A stretch of DNA of 26,660 bases from JACVRW01 sp040509755 (GCA_040509755.1 JBEVKF010000142.1:1-26660); one strand, 5' to 3'. Numbered from the stretch's first letter, positions 14,816-22,813 are shown. The notes: generated by a model from the sequence alone, not told the origin. Made by a program: numbers and translations.

Positions 14816-16996
14816 ATGGAACCCGTCGTTTCACACCACACTCAGCCGCATTCCGCCGTGGTCGGCGCTGCGGGGGCGCTGGTGGCGACGGCGAGCGTGC
14901 TCGTCATCGTCGGAGTGGTGCCGCTGCCCAACTTCGACGGTGCGCTCGAGGACGCCTCGCGCACGCTGGGCGGGTGGGCGTATCCGGCCGTAGCCGCCTT
15001 TGCCCTCCTCGAGACCGGGGCCTTCGTCGGCCTGCTGGTTCCGGGCGAGACGGCCGTGGTGGTCGGTGGCGTCGTGGCCGCGCGGGGCGAAGTAGAGCTG
15101 ATCCCAATGATCGGACTCGTCTGGCTGGCGGCCGGGGCCGGCGACCTCATCAGCTTCCTGATGGGTCGACGCCTCGGGCGGCCCTTCGTGGAGCGCCACG
15201 GCCCACGACTGCACCTTGGCCCCGAGCGGCTCGCTCGAGTCGACCGCTTCTACGCCCGTCACGGCGGCAAGGCGGTACTGCTGGGACGGTTCACCGGCAT
15301 CGTGCGAGCGGTTTCGCCCTTCCTCGCCGGCGCCTCTGGCCTTGGCCTGCGTCGTTTTGTTCCCTGGAGCCTCGCCGGTGCCCTGCTCTGGGCGGCGACC
15401 TTCACCACGGTCGGGTACGCCTTCTCCGCGTCGTTCGCCGAGTCGGGCGAGAGCGCCGCGCGCATAGCGCTCGGCGCCGCGCTCGTCGTGGCGCTCGGAT
15501 TCGCAGCCGCCGCCCTGCTCGGTCGAGGCTCAAGCCGCCGGCGCCGGGGCCACGAGCCGGGCGACGCGCAGCGCGGCGACCGCGCAGAGGGCGCCCAGCG
15601 CGGCCCCGATGAGCGCCCCCGCGACGACGTCGAGCGGGAAGTGCACGCGCAGGTACACGCGCGAGAGCGCCACGGCCGCGGCGATCGCGAGCGCCCAGGG
15701 TCGAAGGCGAGGGCTCACGATCGCGATCGCGGTGGCAGCAGCAAAGGCCGTCGCGCTGTGACCCGAGGGAAACGAAGGGTTGTCCGGGATCGAGGTGAGC
15801 GATCCGAGACTCGGGTCGGCCACCGAGGGGCGAGCCCGGTCGAAGACGTCCTTCAGGACGTGCGCGACGAGCGACGCAGCACCGGTGGCGACCGCCGCGG
15901 CCACGAAGGCGAGCGGCAGGCGCCGGCATCGCAGGTCCGAGCAGAGCCCAAGTCCGACGAGCAGCGGGCCCTTCACCCACCAGGCCGAGAGCAGCACGAA
16001 CAGGCCCGTGAGCAGCGGATGCTCGAAGGCTTGCGCAGCTTCCACGAGCGTGCGATCGAAGTCGAGCAGAGGAGTCATCGCCCGGAGAGTCCGGAAGCTA
16101 GCAGGCGCGGAAGGCTGCTCGTGGTCGTAAACGGCCGCGCGAGCGGCACCGCCGACCCGCACGGAGCCGGCCGCGAGCTGATCGCCCTCCTCCAGGAGCT
16201 CGGCGCGGACGCGGAGGCCCTGGTGACGGCGAGCGAGCAGGAGCTGTGGGACGCCCTTCGCTCGGCCGCGGCGCTTGGCCGCCGCGTGATCTTGGTCGGC
16301 GGGGATGGGACGCTGCACGCCGCCGCGAACGCGCCGCTGCGTGAGCTGCCCGAGCTTGCGCTCGTGCCCGCCGGCCGAGCCAACAACGTGGCCCGTGCGC
16401 TGGGCATCCCGACCGGCCCGGTCGATGCGCTCACGGTCGCCGCGACCATGCCCGCCCGGCCTCTCGATGCGCTGCGCGTGGTGACCCCCGACCGCTTCAT
16501 CTACGCGCTCGAGGCTGTAAGCGCCGGTTTTCAGGCCGAAGCCCGCGCGACGTACAGGGCAGACAACTCGGCCGACCTGCGCCAGGGACTGCGGGCGCTG
16601 GTGCGGGCGGTGCGTCGCTTTCGTCCCTACTCGGCGGCACTCCGCCTCGACGACCGCGAGCTGCGCTCGCAGTCTGCGGCACAGGTTTTCCTGTCGAACC
16701 TCCCCTACTTCGGCTTCGGCTTCGAGGTCGACCCGGGCGCCGATCCGGCCGACGGGCGCCTGGAGGTGATCCTCTTCGAGGCGCGCGGCCCGCGCCGGCT
16801 GCTGCGACTGCTTGCTGCCGCCCGGCGCGGCCGGCATCTCGGCAAGCGCGGCGTGCTGCGAGTGCCTGCGACGCGCGCGCAGCTGATCAAACCCCTGCCC
16901 TTGGTTGCCGACGCCGTTCCGCTCGGCAATACGACGGCGACCGTGAGCGTGGAGCATGCCCGCCTTCGCGTGGCTTCTCCGGGATGGGCCGCGTGA
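14816..16996 (+). CDS. DedA membrane protein in one open frame with a diacylglycerol-kinase-like domain
   Basis: This 726-codon frame has three zones. Residues 1-238 are a DedA/VTT protein: several membrane segments, LETGAFVGLLVPGETAVVVG, and GRFTGIVRAVSPFLAGASGL with its conserved arginine. DedA proteins help recycle undecaprenyl phosphate or phospholipids across the membrane. Residues 239-421 are Arg/Gly/Glu/His-rich with no fold and lie exactly antisense, codon on codon, to a PAP2 gene. Residues 430-726 are a DAGKc lipid-kinase domain: LLVVVNGRASG, VILVGGDGTLHAAAN (GGDGT 495-499) and VPAGRANNVARALG. There is no stop between DedA and kinase. Either the chain is a real fusion with an odd linker, or the kinase starts internally (an ATG at 16019 is possible) and DedA reads through. 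Overlaps the next gene by 13 bases. Confidence 0.7.
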   Translation: MEPVVSHHTQPHSAVVGAAGALVATASVLVIVGVVPLPNFDGALEDASRTLGGWAYPAVAAFALLETGAFVGLLVPGETAVVVGGVVAARGEVELIPMIGLVWLAAGAGDLISFLMGRRLGRPFVERHGPRLHLGPERLARVDRFYARHGGKAVLLGRFTGIVRAVSPFLAGASGLGLRRFVPWSLAGALLWAATFTTVGYAFSASFAESGESAARIALGAALVVALGFAAAALLGRGSSRRRRGHEPGDAQRGDRAEGAQRGPDERPRDDVEREVHAQVHARERHGRGDRERPGSKARAHDRDRGGSSKGRRAVTRGKRRVVRDRGERSETRVGHRGASPVEDVLQDVRDERRSTGGDRRGHEGERQAPASQVRAEPKSDEQRALHPPGREQHEQAREQRMLEGLRSFHERAIEVEQRSHRPESPEASRRGRLLVVVNGRASGTADPHGAGRELIALLQELGADAEALVTASEQELWDALRSAAALGRRVILVGGDGTLHAAANAPLRELPELALVPAGRANNVARALGIPTGPVDALTVAATMPARPLDALRVVTPDRFIYALEAVSAGFQAEARATYRADNSADLRQGLRALVRAVRRFRPYSAALRLDDRELRSQSAAQVFLSNLPYFGFGFEVDPGADPADGRLEVILFEARGPRRLLRLLAAARRGRHLGKRGVLRVPATRAQLIKPLPLVADAVPLGNTTATVSVEHARLRVASPGWAA
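15530..16078 (-). CDS. PAP2-family phosphatase nested antisense inside the DedA-kinase frame
   Basis: A 182-aa membrane phosphatase with the whole PAP2 signature: KDVFDRARP (Lys76, Arg83, Pro84), PSFPSGHSAT (PSGH 104-107) and SRVYLRVHFPLD (Arg140, His146, Asp150). About five hydrophobic segments surround these. Such enzymes remove phosphate from phosphatidate, undecaprenyl pyrophosphate or related lipids. The residue composition is normal, while the opposite frame is not, so this is the true coding strand here. I chose the ATG at 16078 (MTPLLDFDRTLVEAAQAFEH); the frame is open to 16957 only because it is antisense to the kinase. A TAGCTT box (16100-16095) lies 16 nt upstream. The neighbouring kinase would do the reverse reaction. 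Confidence 0.85.
   Translation of the reverse strand: MTPLLDFDRTLVEAAQAFEHPLLTGLFVLLSAWWVKGPLLVGLGLCSDLRCRRLPLAFVAAAVATGAASLVAHVLKDVFDRARPSVADPSLGSLTSIPDNPSFPSGHSATAFAAATAIAIVSPRLRPWALAIAAAVALSRVYLRVHFPLDVVAGALIGAALGALCAVAALRVARLVAPAPAA
16095..16100 (-). promoter_or_regulatory. Candidate -10 box for the nested PAP2 gene
   Basis: On the minus strand TAGCTT (inside GCTAGC) fits TANNNT. A start about 7 nt later leaves a leader of roughly 9 nt before the ATG at 16078. It would allow the PAP2 gene to be expressed separately from inside the + strand frame. No -35 box. Confidence 0.25.
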
Positions 16997-19674
16997 ACGC
17001 GCAGGCCACCGCCCGCACTCCCTCCCGCTCGCGCCTCGCCGCCCGGCCGGGCCGCCCAGGCGCTTCCGGCGCGTCCGCGCCGGTCGTGCGCCTGGGCGGC
17101 CCTGGCCTCCTCTTGGCTTTCTCCCTGGCCGCGGTCGGTGCGGGCGCGGGGCGTGCGCTGACCACCACGTACCTGCCTGTGCTGCTCGAGCGAATCGACG
17201 ACGCGCCCTCGCTGATCGGCGCCGTGATGACCGTGAACGCGCTCACGGGCTTTGCGATCCCAATCGCCGTCGGCATCTGGTCCGACCGCCGCGGCCGCCG
17301 GTTGCCGTTCATCGCCGGCGGCGTCGTGATCACCGCCGGCGGGCTGATCGCGGTCGGGCTGGGCAACGGCACCTCGTACATCGCTTTGGGGCTGGCGGCC
17401 GGGCTCGTCTACACCGGCCTGAACGCACTGACCACCGCGCACCGCGCGATCGTCGCGGAGGACGTGGACGACCGCGGGCGTCCCGCCGCCACCAGCGCGC
17501 AGGAGATCGCCGGCCTCGCCGGCGCCGTGGTGGCGGTAGCCATCGGCGGGGCGCTGATCGAGCCCGCACCGGCGGCTGCGTTCGCCTTGGCGACCGTCGT
17601 GCTCGTCGGCACAGCGGTGCCGACGCTGCTCGTGACCCGCCGGCTGCGGCTGGGCGAGCGCCGGCCCGCCGTCAGGACACCGACCGCGCGGGCGAGCGTG
17701 CGGGACGTGATGCGCCGCCCGGGCGCCCGCGAGGTTCTCCTCTCACAGACCATGTGGGTCTTCGGCTACGCGGCGCTGCCGGCGTTCTTCGTGCTCTACG
17801 CCGAGGACACCCTCGGCCTGAGCGTGGGGCTCGCGGGCGCCCTCCCGCTGGGCTTCGGCGCGCTCACAGCCCTCGGGATACTGGTCGCCGGTCGGGCGCG
17901 GCCCGAGCGCGTGCACCCGCTGCTCGCGATTGGGGCCGCGCTGCTCGGGGCCGGCCTACTGACGGCCGCTTTCGCGACGAGCCTCCCGGCGGCAGCGGTC
18001 CCCTTCGCCGTCGCCGCGGTCGGCGCGGGGCTCGTCACAGGCCTCGGCTTTCCGTACTTCGCCCGCTTCGTGCCCGAGGGCGAGGCCGGCCGGTACAGCG
18101 GTGTCTTCTTCGCCGGGCGAGCGGTGGCCTCGGCGGCCGCACTGCCGCTCGCCGGCGTCGCGGTCGAGCTGAGCGGGAGCTACCGCGCCGTGCTCTGGTT
18201 CGGAGCGGTGGCACTGGTCGCGCTCGTGCCCCTGGGCCTGGCACAGCGGCGAGCGGAGCGCGGCGCGACCCTCGTGCCGGCGAGCCTGCGCCCGCGCCCC
18301 GAGACGGTGGTCGCCGTGATCCCGGTGTTCGCCTCGGCCCGGGCGGTCGAGGTGGCGAGCGCCAGCCTGCGCCACGTCGACGAGGTGGTGCTGGTGGACG
18401 ACGGCGCCCCCCACGCCATCTCCCGCTCCCTCGACGGGCTCGCCGGCGACAGCCGCGTGCGCATCCTGCGTCGCGACGCGAACGGCGGCAAGGGGAGCGC
18501 CGTGGCGGCCGGCGTCGCGCTCGTGCTGTCGGACCCGAGTCCGCCGGAGGCGATCGTCGTGCTCGACTCCGACGGGCAACACGATCCCGAGCGCCTCCCT
18601 GCTTTCGTCGAGGCGAGCCGACGCGCCGACGTCGTGATCGGCAACCGCCGCGAGCGCCGCTCGATGCCGCTCGCCCGCAGGATCGCCAACCGTTCGGCGA
18701 GCCTGGCGCTGCTCGGCGCCACGCGCACGTGGGTGCCGGACACCCAGAATGGGATGAGGCTGTTCCGCACGGCCGCCCTGCTCGACGTCGCGCTCCCCGA
18801 GGGCGGCTACGAGGCCGAGAGCCGCCACCTGCGCGCGTTGCTCGCCGCGGGCCGCCCAGTGGCGTCGGTCGACATCCCGACGATCTACGAAGGCGAGCCG
18901 AGCCACTACCGGCCGTTCGCCGACTCCGCCCGAGTGGCTCGCGCCCTGATTGCGTCGCCCGGCACGGACGCGTCTCCCGGCACCGCGGGAGAAGCGCTCG
19001 CCGTGCTTCGCGCGTGGACGCCGCGGCTCACCGCCCTGATGATCGCGGTGATCGCACTCGGCCAGGCCCTGCCCGTCTTCCAGCCGCTGGACAACTCGCT
19101 CGCGCTTGCGATCAACGGCCTCGGCGACGGCCCTGAGTGGCTCTACCAGGCGCTCGATCCCCACACCCGTAACTACCTCCTCCTTACCTCGATCACGCTG
19201 GTGGCGGCCGCGATCACCCTGCGCCGGCCGCGCCACGTGCTCGGCGCCGTGCTCGGCATCGTGCTCGCCGCCTACCTCGCCGGCGCCGCGCTGGAGGTCG
19301 TCAAGCTCTTCATCGAGCGAGCCCGGCCCGAGGAGGTTGTGGGCGCCCAGCTACAGCTCTCGCACGGGCGCAGCTGGGCCCATCTCGCCTCGTTCCCATC
19401 CGGCCATCTGATCGTGACGGCGGCGATGGCCGCGGCCGCTGCCACTGCGGTCCCGGCGCTGCGGGGCCCGCTGATGGCCTACGTGGCGCTCGTGGCGCTC
19501 ACCCGGGTGACCTTCGGGGCACACTTCCCGATCGACGTGGTCGTAGGTGCCGCCCTCGGCTACGAGCTCGGCCTGTTCACGGCGCGACTGATGGCCGGCG
19601 CTCGCCTGCTGCCGGCCGCCGAGCCCCGAGTCGCGGACCACCGGGTTGCGGTTCCGTCCAGGGCGGTGCGCTGA
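16984..19674 (+). CDS. Three-part fusion: MFS transporter + family-2 glycosyltransferase + PAP2 phosphatase, 896 aa
   Basis: Residues 35-420 are an MFS transporter with about 12 membrane segments and motif A in GIWSDRRGRRLPF (97-109). Residues 440-655 are a GT-A glycosyltransferase of the dolichol-phosphate-mannose-synthase type: VVAVIPVF (442-449), VDDG (471-474), NGGKGSA (500-506), metal-binding LDSDGQHDP (D528xD530) and VPDTQNGMRLF. Residues 680-865 are a PAP2 phosphatase: KLFIERARP (Lys774, Arg781, Pro782), FPSGH (PSGH 805-808) and TRVTFGAHFPID (Arg841, His847, Asp851). All three active sites look intact. A likely job is to move, glycosylate and dephosphorylate a polyprenyl or glycerolipid carrier. 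It overlaps the kinase end by 13 bases; a GTG at 16993 in a GTGA overlap is an alternative start. Confidence 0.88.
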   Translation: MGRVNAQATARTPSRSRLAARPGRPGASGASAPVVRLGGPGLLLAFSLAAVGAGAGRALTTTYLPVLLERIDDAPSLIGAVMTVNALTGFAIPIAVGIWSDRRGRRLPFIAGGVVITAGGLIAVGLGNGTSYIALGLAAGLVYTGLNALTTAHRAIVAEDVDDRGRPAATSAQEIAGLAGAVVAVAIGGALIEPAPAAAFALATVVLVGTAVPTLLVTRRLRLGERRPAVRTPTARASVRDVMRRPGAREVLLSQTMWVFGYAALPAFFVLYAEDTLGLSVGLAGALPLGFGALTALGILVAGRARPERVHPLLAIGAALLGAGLLTAAFATSLPAAAVPFAVAAVGAGLVTGLGFPYFARFVPEGEAGRYSGVFFAGRAVASAAALPLAGVAVELSGSYRAVLWFGAVALVALVPLGLAQRRAERGATLVPASLRPRPETVVAVIPVFASARAVEVASASLRHVDEVVLVDDGAPHAISRSLDGLAGDSRVRILRRDANGGKGSAVAAGVALVLSDPSPPEAIVVLDSDGQHDPERLPAFVEASRRADVVIGNRRERRSMPLARRIANRSASLALLGATRTWVPDTQNGMRLFRTAALLDVALPEGGYEAESRHLRALLAAGRPVASVDIPTIYEGEPSHYRPFADSARVARALIASPGTDASPGTAGEALAVLRAWTPRLTALMIAVIALGQALPVFQPLDNSLALAINGLGDGPEWLYQALDPHTRNYLLLTSITLVAAAITLRRPRHVLGAVLGIVLAAYLAGAALEVVKLFIERARPEEVVGAQLQLSHGRSWAHLASFPSGHLIVTAAMAAAAATAVPALRGPLMAYVALVALTRVTFGAHFPIDVVVGAALGYELGLFTARLMAGARLLPAAEPRVADHRVAVPSRAVR

Positions 19675-19691
19675 GCGGAGCCGCCGGTCAT

Positions 19692-19707
19692 GCCCGGATG
19701 GCCGGGC
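19692..19707 (+). other. Small hairpin between the fusion gene and folE
   Basis: GCCCGG-ATGG-CCGGGC forms a 6-bp stem with a 4-nt loop, starting 18 nt after the stop of the fusion gene and ending 5 nt before the GGAGG ribosome binding site of the next gene. No T-tract follows, so it may be a weak terminator or a structure affecting translation. Confidence 0.35.
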
Positions 19708-19727
19708 GCCTTCGGAGGTAAGACCTC

Positions 19728-20387
19728 GTGGGCTCGGGACGCAAAGCTGGTATGACCCTGAACGCTCGCTCCGTTACCCCGCTTGCGCCGGCGGGGGCGC
19801 CGGAGCTCGATACCCGTGTCCGCCGCGTCGATCACGCCGCCACGGAACGTGCGGCGCGCGAGCTGCTGCGAGCGCTCGGCGCCGATGTCGATGCCGCGGC
19901 TTTCGAGGAGACGCCTCGCCGGGTGGCCGACGCCTATACCGAGCTGCTGACGCCGCAGCCGTTTCGGGCCACCACTTTTCCCAACGACGACGGCTATGAC
20001 GAGCTGATCGTTGCGCGGGCGATTCCGTTCCACTCGCTCTGCATGCATCATCTGTTGCCGTTCCACGGGGTGGCGCACGTCGGCTATCTGCCTGACGAGC
20101 GGATCATCGGCCTGAGCAAGCTCGGCCGCGTAGTCGAGTTCTTCAGCCGCGATCTGCAGATCCAGGAACGGCTGACCACTCAGGTCGCCGACTGGCTTCA
20201 GCTCCAGCTCGAACCCAAGGGCGTCGGGGTCGTTCTGGAGGCCGAGCATCTCTGCATGTCGCTGCGCGGCGTGCAGAAGCTCGGCGCCAAGACCGTGACC
20301 TCGGCTCTGCGCGGTCTCGCCCGCGAAGACCCCCGCACTCGCCAGGAGTTCCTGGCCCTGACCACGAGGACATCCCATGACCAGTAA
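19728..20387 (+). CDS. folE: GTP cyclohydrolase I (FolE type)
   Basis: A 219-aa enzyme that opens GTP to dihydroneopterin triphosphate, the first step of folate and pterin synthesis. Visible zinc ligands are Cys105 and His108 in HSLCMHHLLPFHG and Cys176 in EHLCMSLRGVQK. Other hallmarks are VGYLPDERIIGLSKLGRVVE and KTVTSALRG. The usual CEHH motif reads CMHH, a change of a normally conserved glutamate, which marks a divergent subgroup. I use GTG at 19728 because GGAGGT lies 9 nt upstream; the ATG at 19752 is the alternative. It overlaps the following flavoprotein gene by 11 bases, so the operon is translationally linked. Whether it serves folate or another pterin cofactor is not clear. Confidence 0.9.
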   Translation: MGSGRKAGMTLNARSVTPLAPAGAPELDTRVRRVDHAATERAARELLRALGADVDAAAFEETPRRVADAYTELLTPQPFRATTFPNDDGYDELIVARAIPFHSLCMHHLLPFHGVAHVGYLPDERIIGLSKLGRVVEFFSRDLQIQERLTTQVADWLQLQLEPKGVGVVLEAEHLCMSLRGVQKLGAKTVTSALRGLAREDPRTRQEFLALTTRTSHDQ

Positions 20388-21621
20388 CCAGACCCACATC
20401 ATCGTCGGCGCCAGCCTCGCCGGCGCCAAGGCCGCCGAGACGCTCCGCCAAGAGGGCTTCGACGGGCGCGTCGTGCTCGTCGGTACGGAGGACGAGCACC
20501 CCTACGAGCGGCCGCCACTTTCAAAGGACTACCTGCGCGGTGAGGTGGGGCGCGAGAAGGTCTACGTCCACGACGAGGCGTTCTATGCCGAGCAGGAGAT
20601 CGAGCTGATGCTCGGCCGGACCGCCATGAGTCTGAACACCTCGAGCAAGGAGCTGGTCATGGAGGACGGGGAGCGGCTGCGCTATGAGCGGCTGCTGCTC
20701 ACCACCGGCGCCGAGCCGCGACGGCTCTCGATTCCCGGGGCAGACCTCGACGGAGTCCTGTACCTGCGCAGCGTCCAGGATTCGGACGCTCTACGCGAAC
20801 GGCTCGACCGCGGCGGCGCGCTGGTGGTGATCGGCGCGGGCTGGATCGGCGCCGAGGTCGCTGCCTCGGCTCGTCAGCGAGGCCTTGAGGTCACCGTCCT
20901 CGATCCGGTCGCAGTCCCGCTCGAGCGGGTGCTCGGCGCCGAGGTCGGCGCCATCTACCGCGACATTCACACCGGCCACGGCACGGAGATGCTGATGGGA
21001 ACGGGGGTCGAGGGCTTCGAGGGCAACAAGGCGGTCGAACGCGTCCGCACCAGCGACGGGCGCGAACTGGAGTGCGACTTTGTCGTGGTGGGCGTCGGTG
21101 TGCAGCCGCGCACCGGGCTCGCCGCCCAGGCCGGCATCGGAGTCGACAACGGCATCCTGGTCGATGAGCACCTCGAGACCAGTGCGCCCGGCGTGTTCGC
21201 CGCGGGGGACGTGGCGAATGCCCACAATCCCTTCTACGGCGAACGGATCCGCGTCGAGCACTGGGCCAATGCGCTCCACCAGGGGCCCGCCGCGGCCCGC
21301 ACCATGCTCGGTCAGGACAGCACGTACGATCGCCTGCCGTACTTCTTCTCCGATCAATACGACGTCGGCATGGAGTACTCGGGCTTCGCTCGTACGTGGG
21401 ACCGGGTTGTCTTTCGCGGCGATCCCGCCAACCGGGAGTTCGTCGCCTTCTGGCTGGTCGAAGATCGCGTCGTGGCGGGCATGAACGTCAACGTCTGGGA
21501 CGTCACAGACCCGATTCAGCGCCTCATACGCGAACGGGTGCCCGTTGATGAGCGGCGCCTGGCCGACCCCGACGTGCCGCTCGACCAGCTCGCCGCCGGC
21601 GCGCGAGGCGGCGTGGCATGA
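20377..21621 (+). CDS. FAD-dependent NAD(P)H:ferredoxin/rubredoxin reductase-like protein
   Basis: A 414-aa two-dinucleotide-domain flavoprotein. The FAD site is IIVGASLAGAKAAETLR at the N-terminus, followed by the family hallmark YERPPLSKDYLRG. The NAD(P)H site is LVVIGAGWIGAEVAASARQR. The second FAD motif is GVFAAGDVANAHNP. No CxxC redox pair is present, so it fits the BenD/CamA/rubredoxin-reductase group, which passes electrons from NAD(P)H to a small iron-sulfur protein or a P450/oxygenase partner. No such partner is encoded nearby, although an FNR fragment lies far to the left. It overlaps folE upstream by 11 bases and the transaldolase gene downstream as ATGA. Confidence 0.88.
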   Translation: MTSNQTHIIVGASLAGAKAAETLRQEGFDGRVVLVGTEDEHPYERPPLSKDYLRGEVGREKVYVHDEAFYAEQEIELMLGRTAMSLNTSSKELVMEDGERLRYERLLLTTGAEPRRLSIPGADLDGVLYLRSVQDSDALRERLDRGGALVVIGAGWIGAEVAASARQRGLEVTVLDPVAVPLERVLGAEVGAIYRDIHTGHGTEMLMGTGVEGFEGNKAVERVRTSDGRELECDFVVVGVGVQPRTGLAAQAGIGVDNGILVDEHLETSAPGVFAAGDVANAHNPFYGERIRVEHWANALHQGPAAARTMLGQDSTYDRLPYFFSDQYDVGMEYSGFARTWDRVVFRGDPANREFVAFWLVEDRVVAGMNVNVWDVTDPIQRLIRERVPVDERRLADPDVPLDQLAAGARGGVA

Positions 21622-22730
21622 ACCGCCTCCAAGCGCTGCATGACGCCGGCGTCTCGATCTGGCTGGACACCCTCTCGCGCGAGCTGCTGGACAGCGGCGA
21701 CTTCGCCGAGCTGATCGCCGACCGCGTGGTAACCGGGGCAACCTCCAACCCCACCATCTTCGCCAAGGCGATCACCGGCTCAGACCGCTATGACGACCAT
21801 CTCCATGCCGCCGTCGCCTCGGGGACGCGTGAGCCGCAGGAGCTGTTCTTCGAGCTTGCGCTCGAAGACATCCGCCGGGCCGCCGACCTGCTGCGCCCCG
21901 CCTACGAAGAGAGCGACGGACGCGACGGCTTCGTCTCCTTCGAATGCACGCCCGACCTCGCCCACGACACCCAGGCAACGATCGAACAAGCGCTCGAGCT
22001 CTGGGCCCGCCTCGACCGGCCGAACGTGATGATCAAGGTTCCGGCCACCGAGGCCGGGATCCCCGCGATCGAGGAGCTCACGGCCCGCGGCGTCAACGTC
22101 AACATCACGCTGCTGTTCTCGATCGCGCGCTACGAGCAGGTCATCGACGCCTACCTCGCTGGTCTCGAGCGGCGCGTGGCGGCAGGTGAGTCGGTGGACG
22201 CGCTCGCGTCGGTGGCGTCGTTCTTCGTCTCCCGCGTCGACGCCAAGACCGATCCCCTGCTGCCGGCCACCTCCGGCCTGCGCGGCCGGGTGGCGATCGC
22301 CAACGCCCGGCGGGCCTACGCGCACTACCTCGACCGATTCACCGGCGAACGCTGGCTTGCGCTAGCCGACGCCGGTGCCCGTCGTCAACGCCCGCTGTGG
22401 GCAAGCACCGGAACCAAGGACCCCGCTTATTCAGACGTTCTCTACGTCGAGGAGCTGATCGCGCCGGACGTGATCAACACGATGCCCGAGGCTACGTTGC
22501 GGGCCTTTGCGGACCACGGCAACGTGTCCGACACCGTCAGCGTCGTAGTCGGCGCGGCCAAGGCAACCCTCTGCCGTGCGCAGGACGGCGGCATCGACCT
22601 CGACGCCATCACCGCTCAGCTCGAGCGCGAAGGTGTGCGTTCCTTCTGCGACTCCTACCACGAGCTGCTCGCCTGTATCGAGAGCAAGCTTCAGGCGATC
22701 GACGTTTCCGCGCACACGCTCCAGCCCTGA
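21618..22730 (+). CDS. tal: Transaldolase
   Basis: A 370-aa transaldolase of the longer bacterial class. It transfers a three-carbon unit from sedoheptulose 7-phosphate to glyceraldehyde 3-phosphate in the non-oxidative pentose phosphate pathway. The Schiff-base lysine is in NVMIKVPATEAGIPAIEEL. Other motifs are GVSIWLDTLSRELLDSG, VTGATSNPTIFAKAI and GVNVNITLLFSIARYEQV, together with RPLWASTGTKDPAYSDVLYV. There is no fused glucose-6-phosphate isomerase domain. The ATG overlaps the flavoprotein stop, so the gene is last in the operon. The stop lies inside a hairpin. Transaldolase next to folE and a reductase is not a usual set. Confidence 0.95.
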   Translation: MNRLQALHDAGVSIWLDTLSRELLDSGDFAELIADRVVTGATSNPTIFAKAITGSDRYDDHLHAAVASGTREPQELFFELALEDIRRAADLLRPAYEESDGRDGFVSFECTPDLAHDTQATIEQALELWARLDRPNVMIKVPATEAGIPAIEELTARGVNVNITLLFSIARYEQVIDAYLAGLERRVAAGESVDALASVASFFVSRVDAKTDPLLPATSGLRGRVAIANARRAYAHYLDRFTGERWLALADAGARRQRPLWASTGTKDPAYSDVLYVEELIAPDVINTMPEATLRAFADHGNVSDTVSVVVGAAKATLCRAQDGGIDLDAITAQLEREGVRSFCDSYHELLACIESKLQAIDVSAHTLQP

Positions 22731-22746
22731 CGCGTCTTCGTCAGGG
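22725..22746 (+). terminator. Hairpin over the transaldolase stop, probable operon end
   Basis: CCCTGACG-CGTCTT-CGTCAGGG is a perfect 8-bp stem with a 6-nt loop. It contains the TGA stop of the transaldolase gene. The bases after it are not T-rich, so it is not a textbook intrinsic terminator, but strong GC stems without a T-tract are common in such genomes. It separates the operon from the next gene, which appears to have its own promoter. Confidence 0.5.
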
Positions 22747-22799
22747 AGTTCTCCTGGTCATGCCTGCGTCGACGCCGGACGCGTATCGCCGCGGTCTCG

Positions 22800-22805
22800 T
22801 AGCGT
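22800..22805 (+). promoter_or_regulatory. Candidate -10 box giving a leaderless start of the LLM oxidoreductase
   Basis: TAGCGT is followed by 8 nt and the ATG at 22814. No ribosome binding site lies before that ATG. The box supports the start at 22814 over the upstream in-frame ATG at 22760. Confidence 0.45.
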
Positions 22806-22813
22806 TGTGTCGC

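Noticed and set aside
16079..16957. Upstream extension of the PAP2 frame on the - strand (475 codons in all)
   Set aside because: That part is codon-on-codon antisense to the lipid kinase and reads as low-quality sequence; the PAP2 fold begins at the ATG at 16078.
16956..19136. A 726-codon + strand frame overlapping the MFS-GT2-PAP2 gene
   Set aside because: It is almost pure Arg/Gly/Ala/Pro, in another frame from a gene with three complete domains.
17956..19236. A 426-codon - strand frame
   Set aside because: Antisense shadow of the fusion gene; no motif and biased residues.
22397..22813. Upstream extension of the LLM oxidoreductase frame
   Set aside because: It overlaps the transaldolase gene in another frame; family start and a -10 box support 22814.
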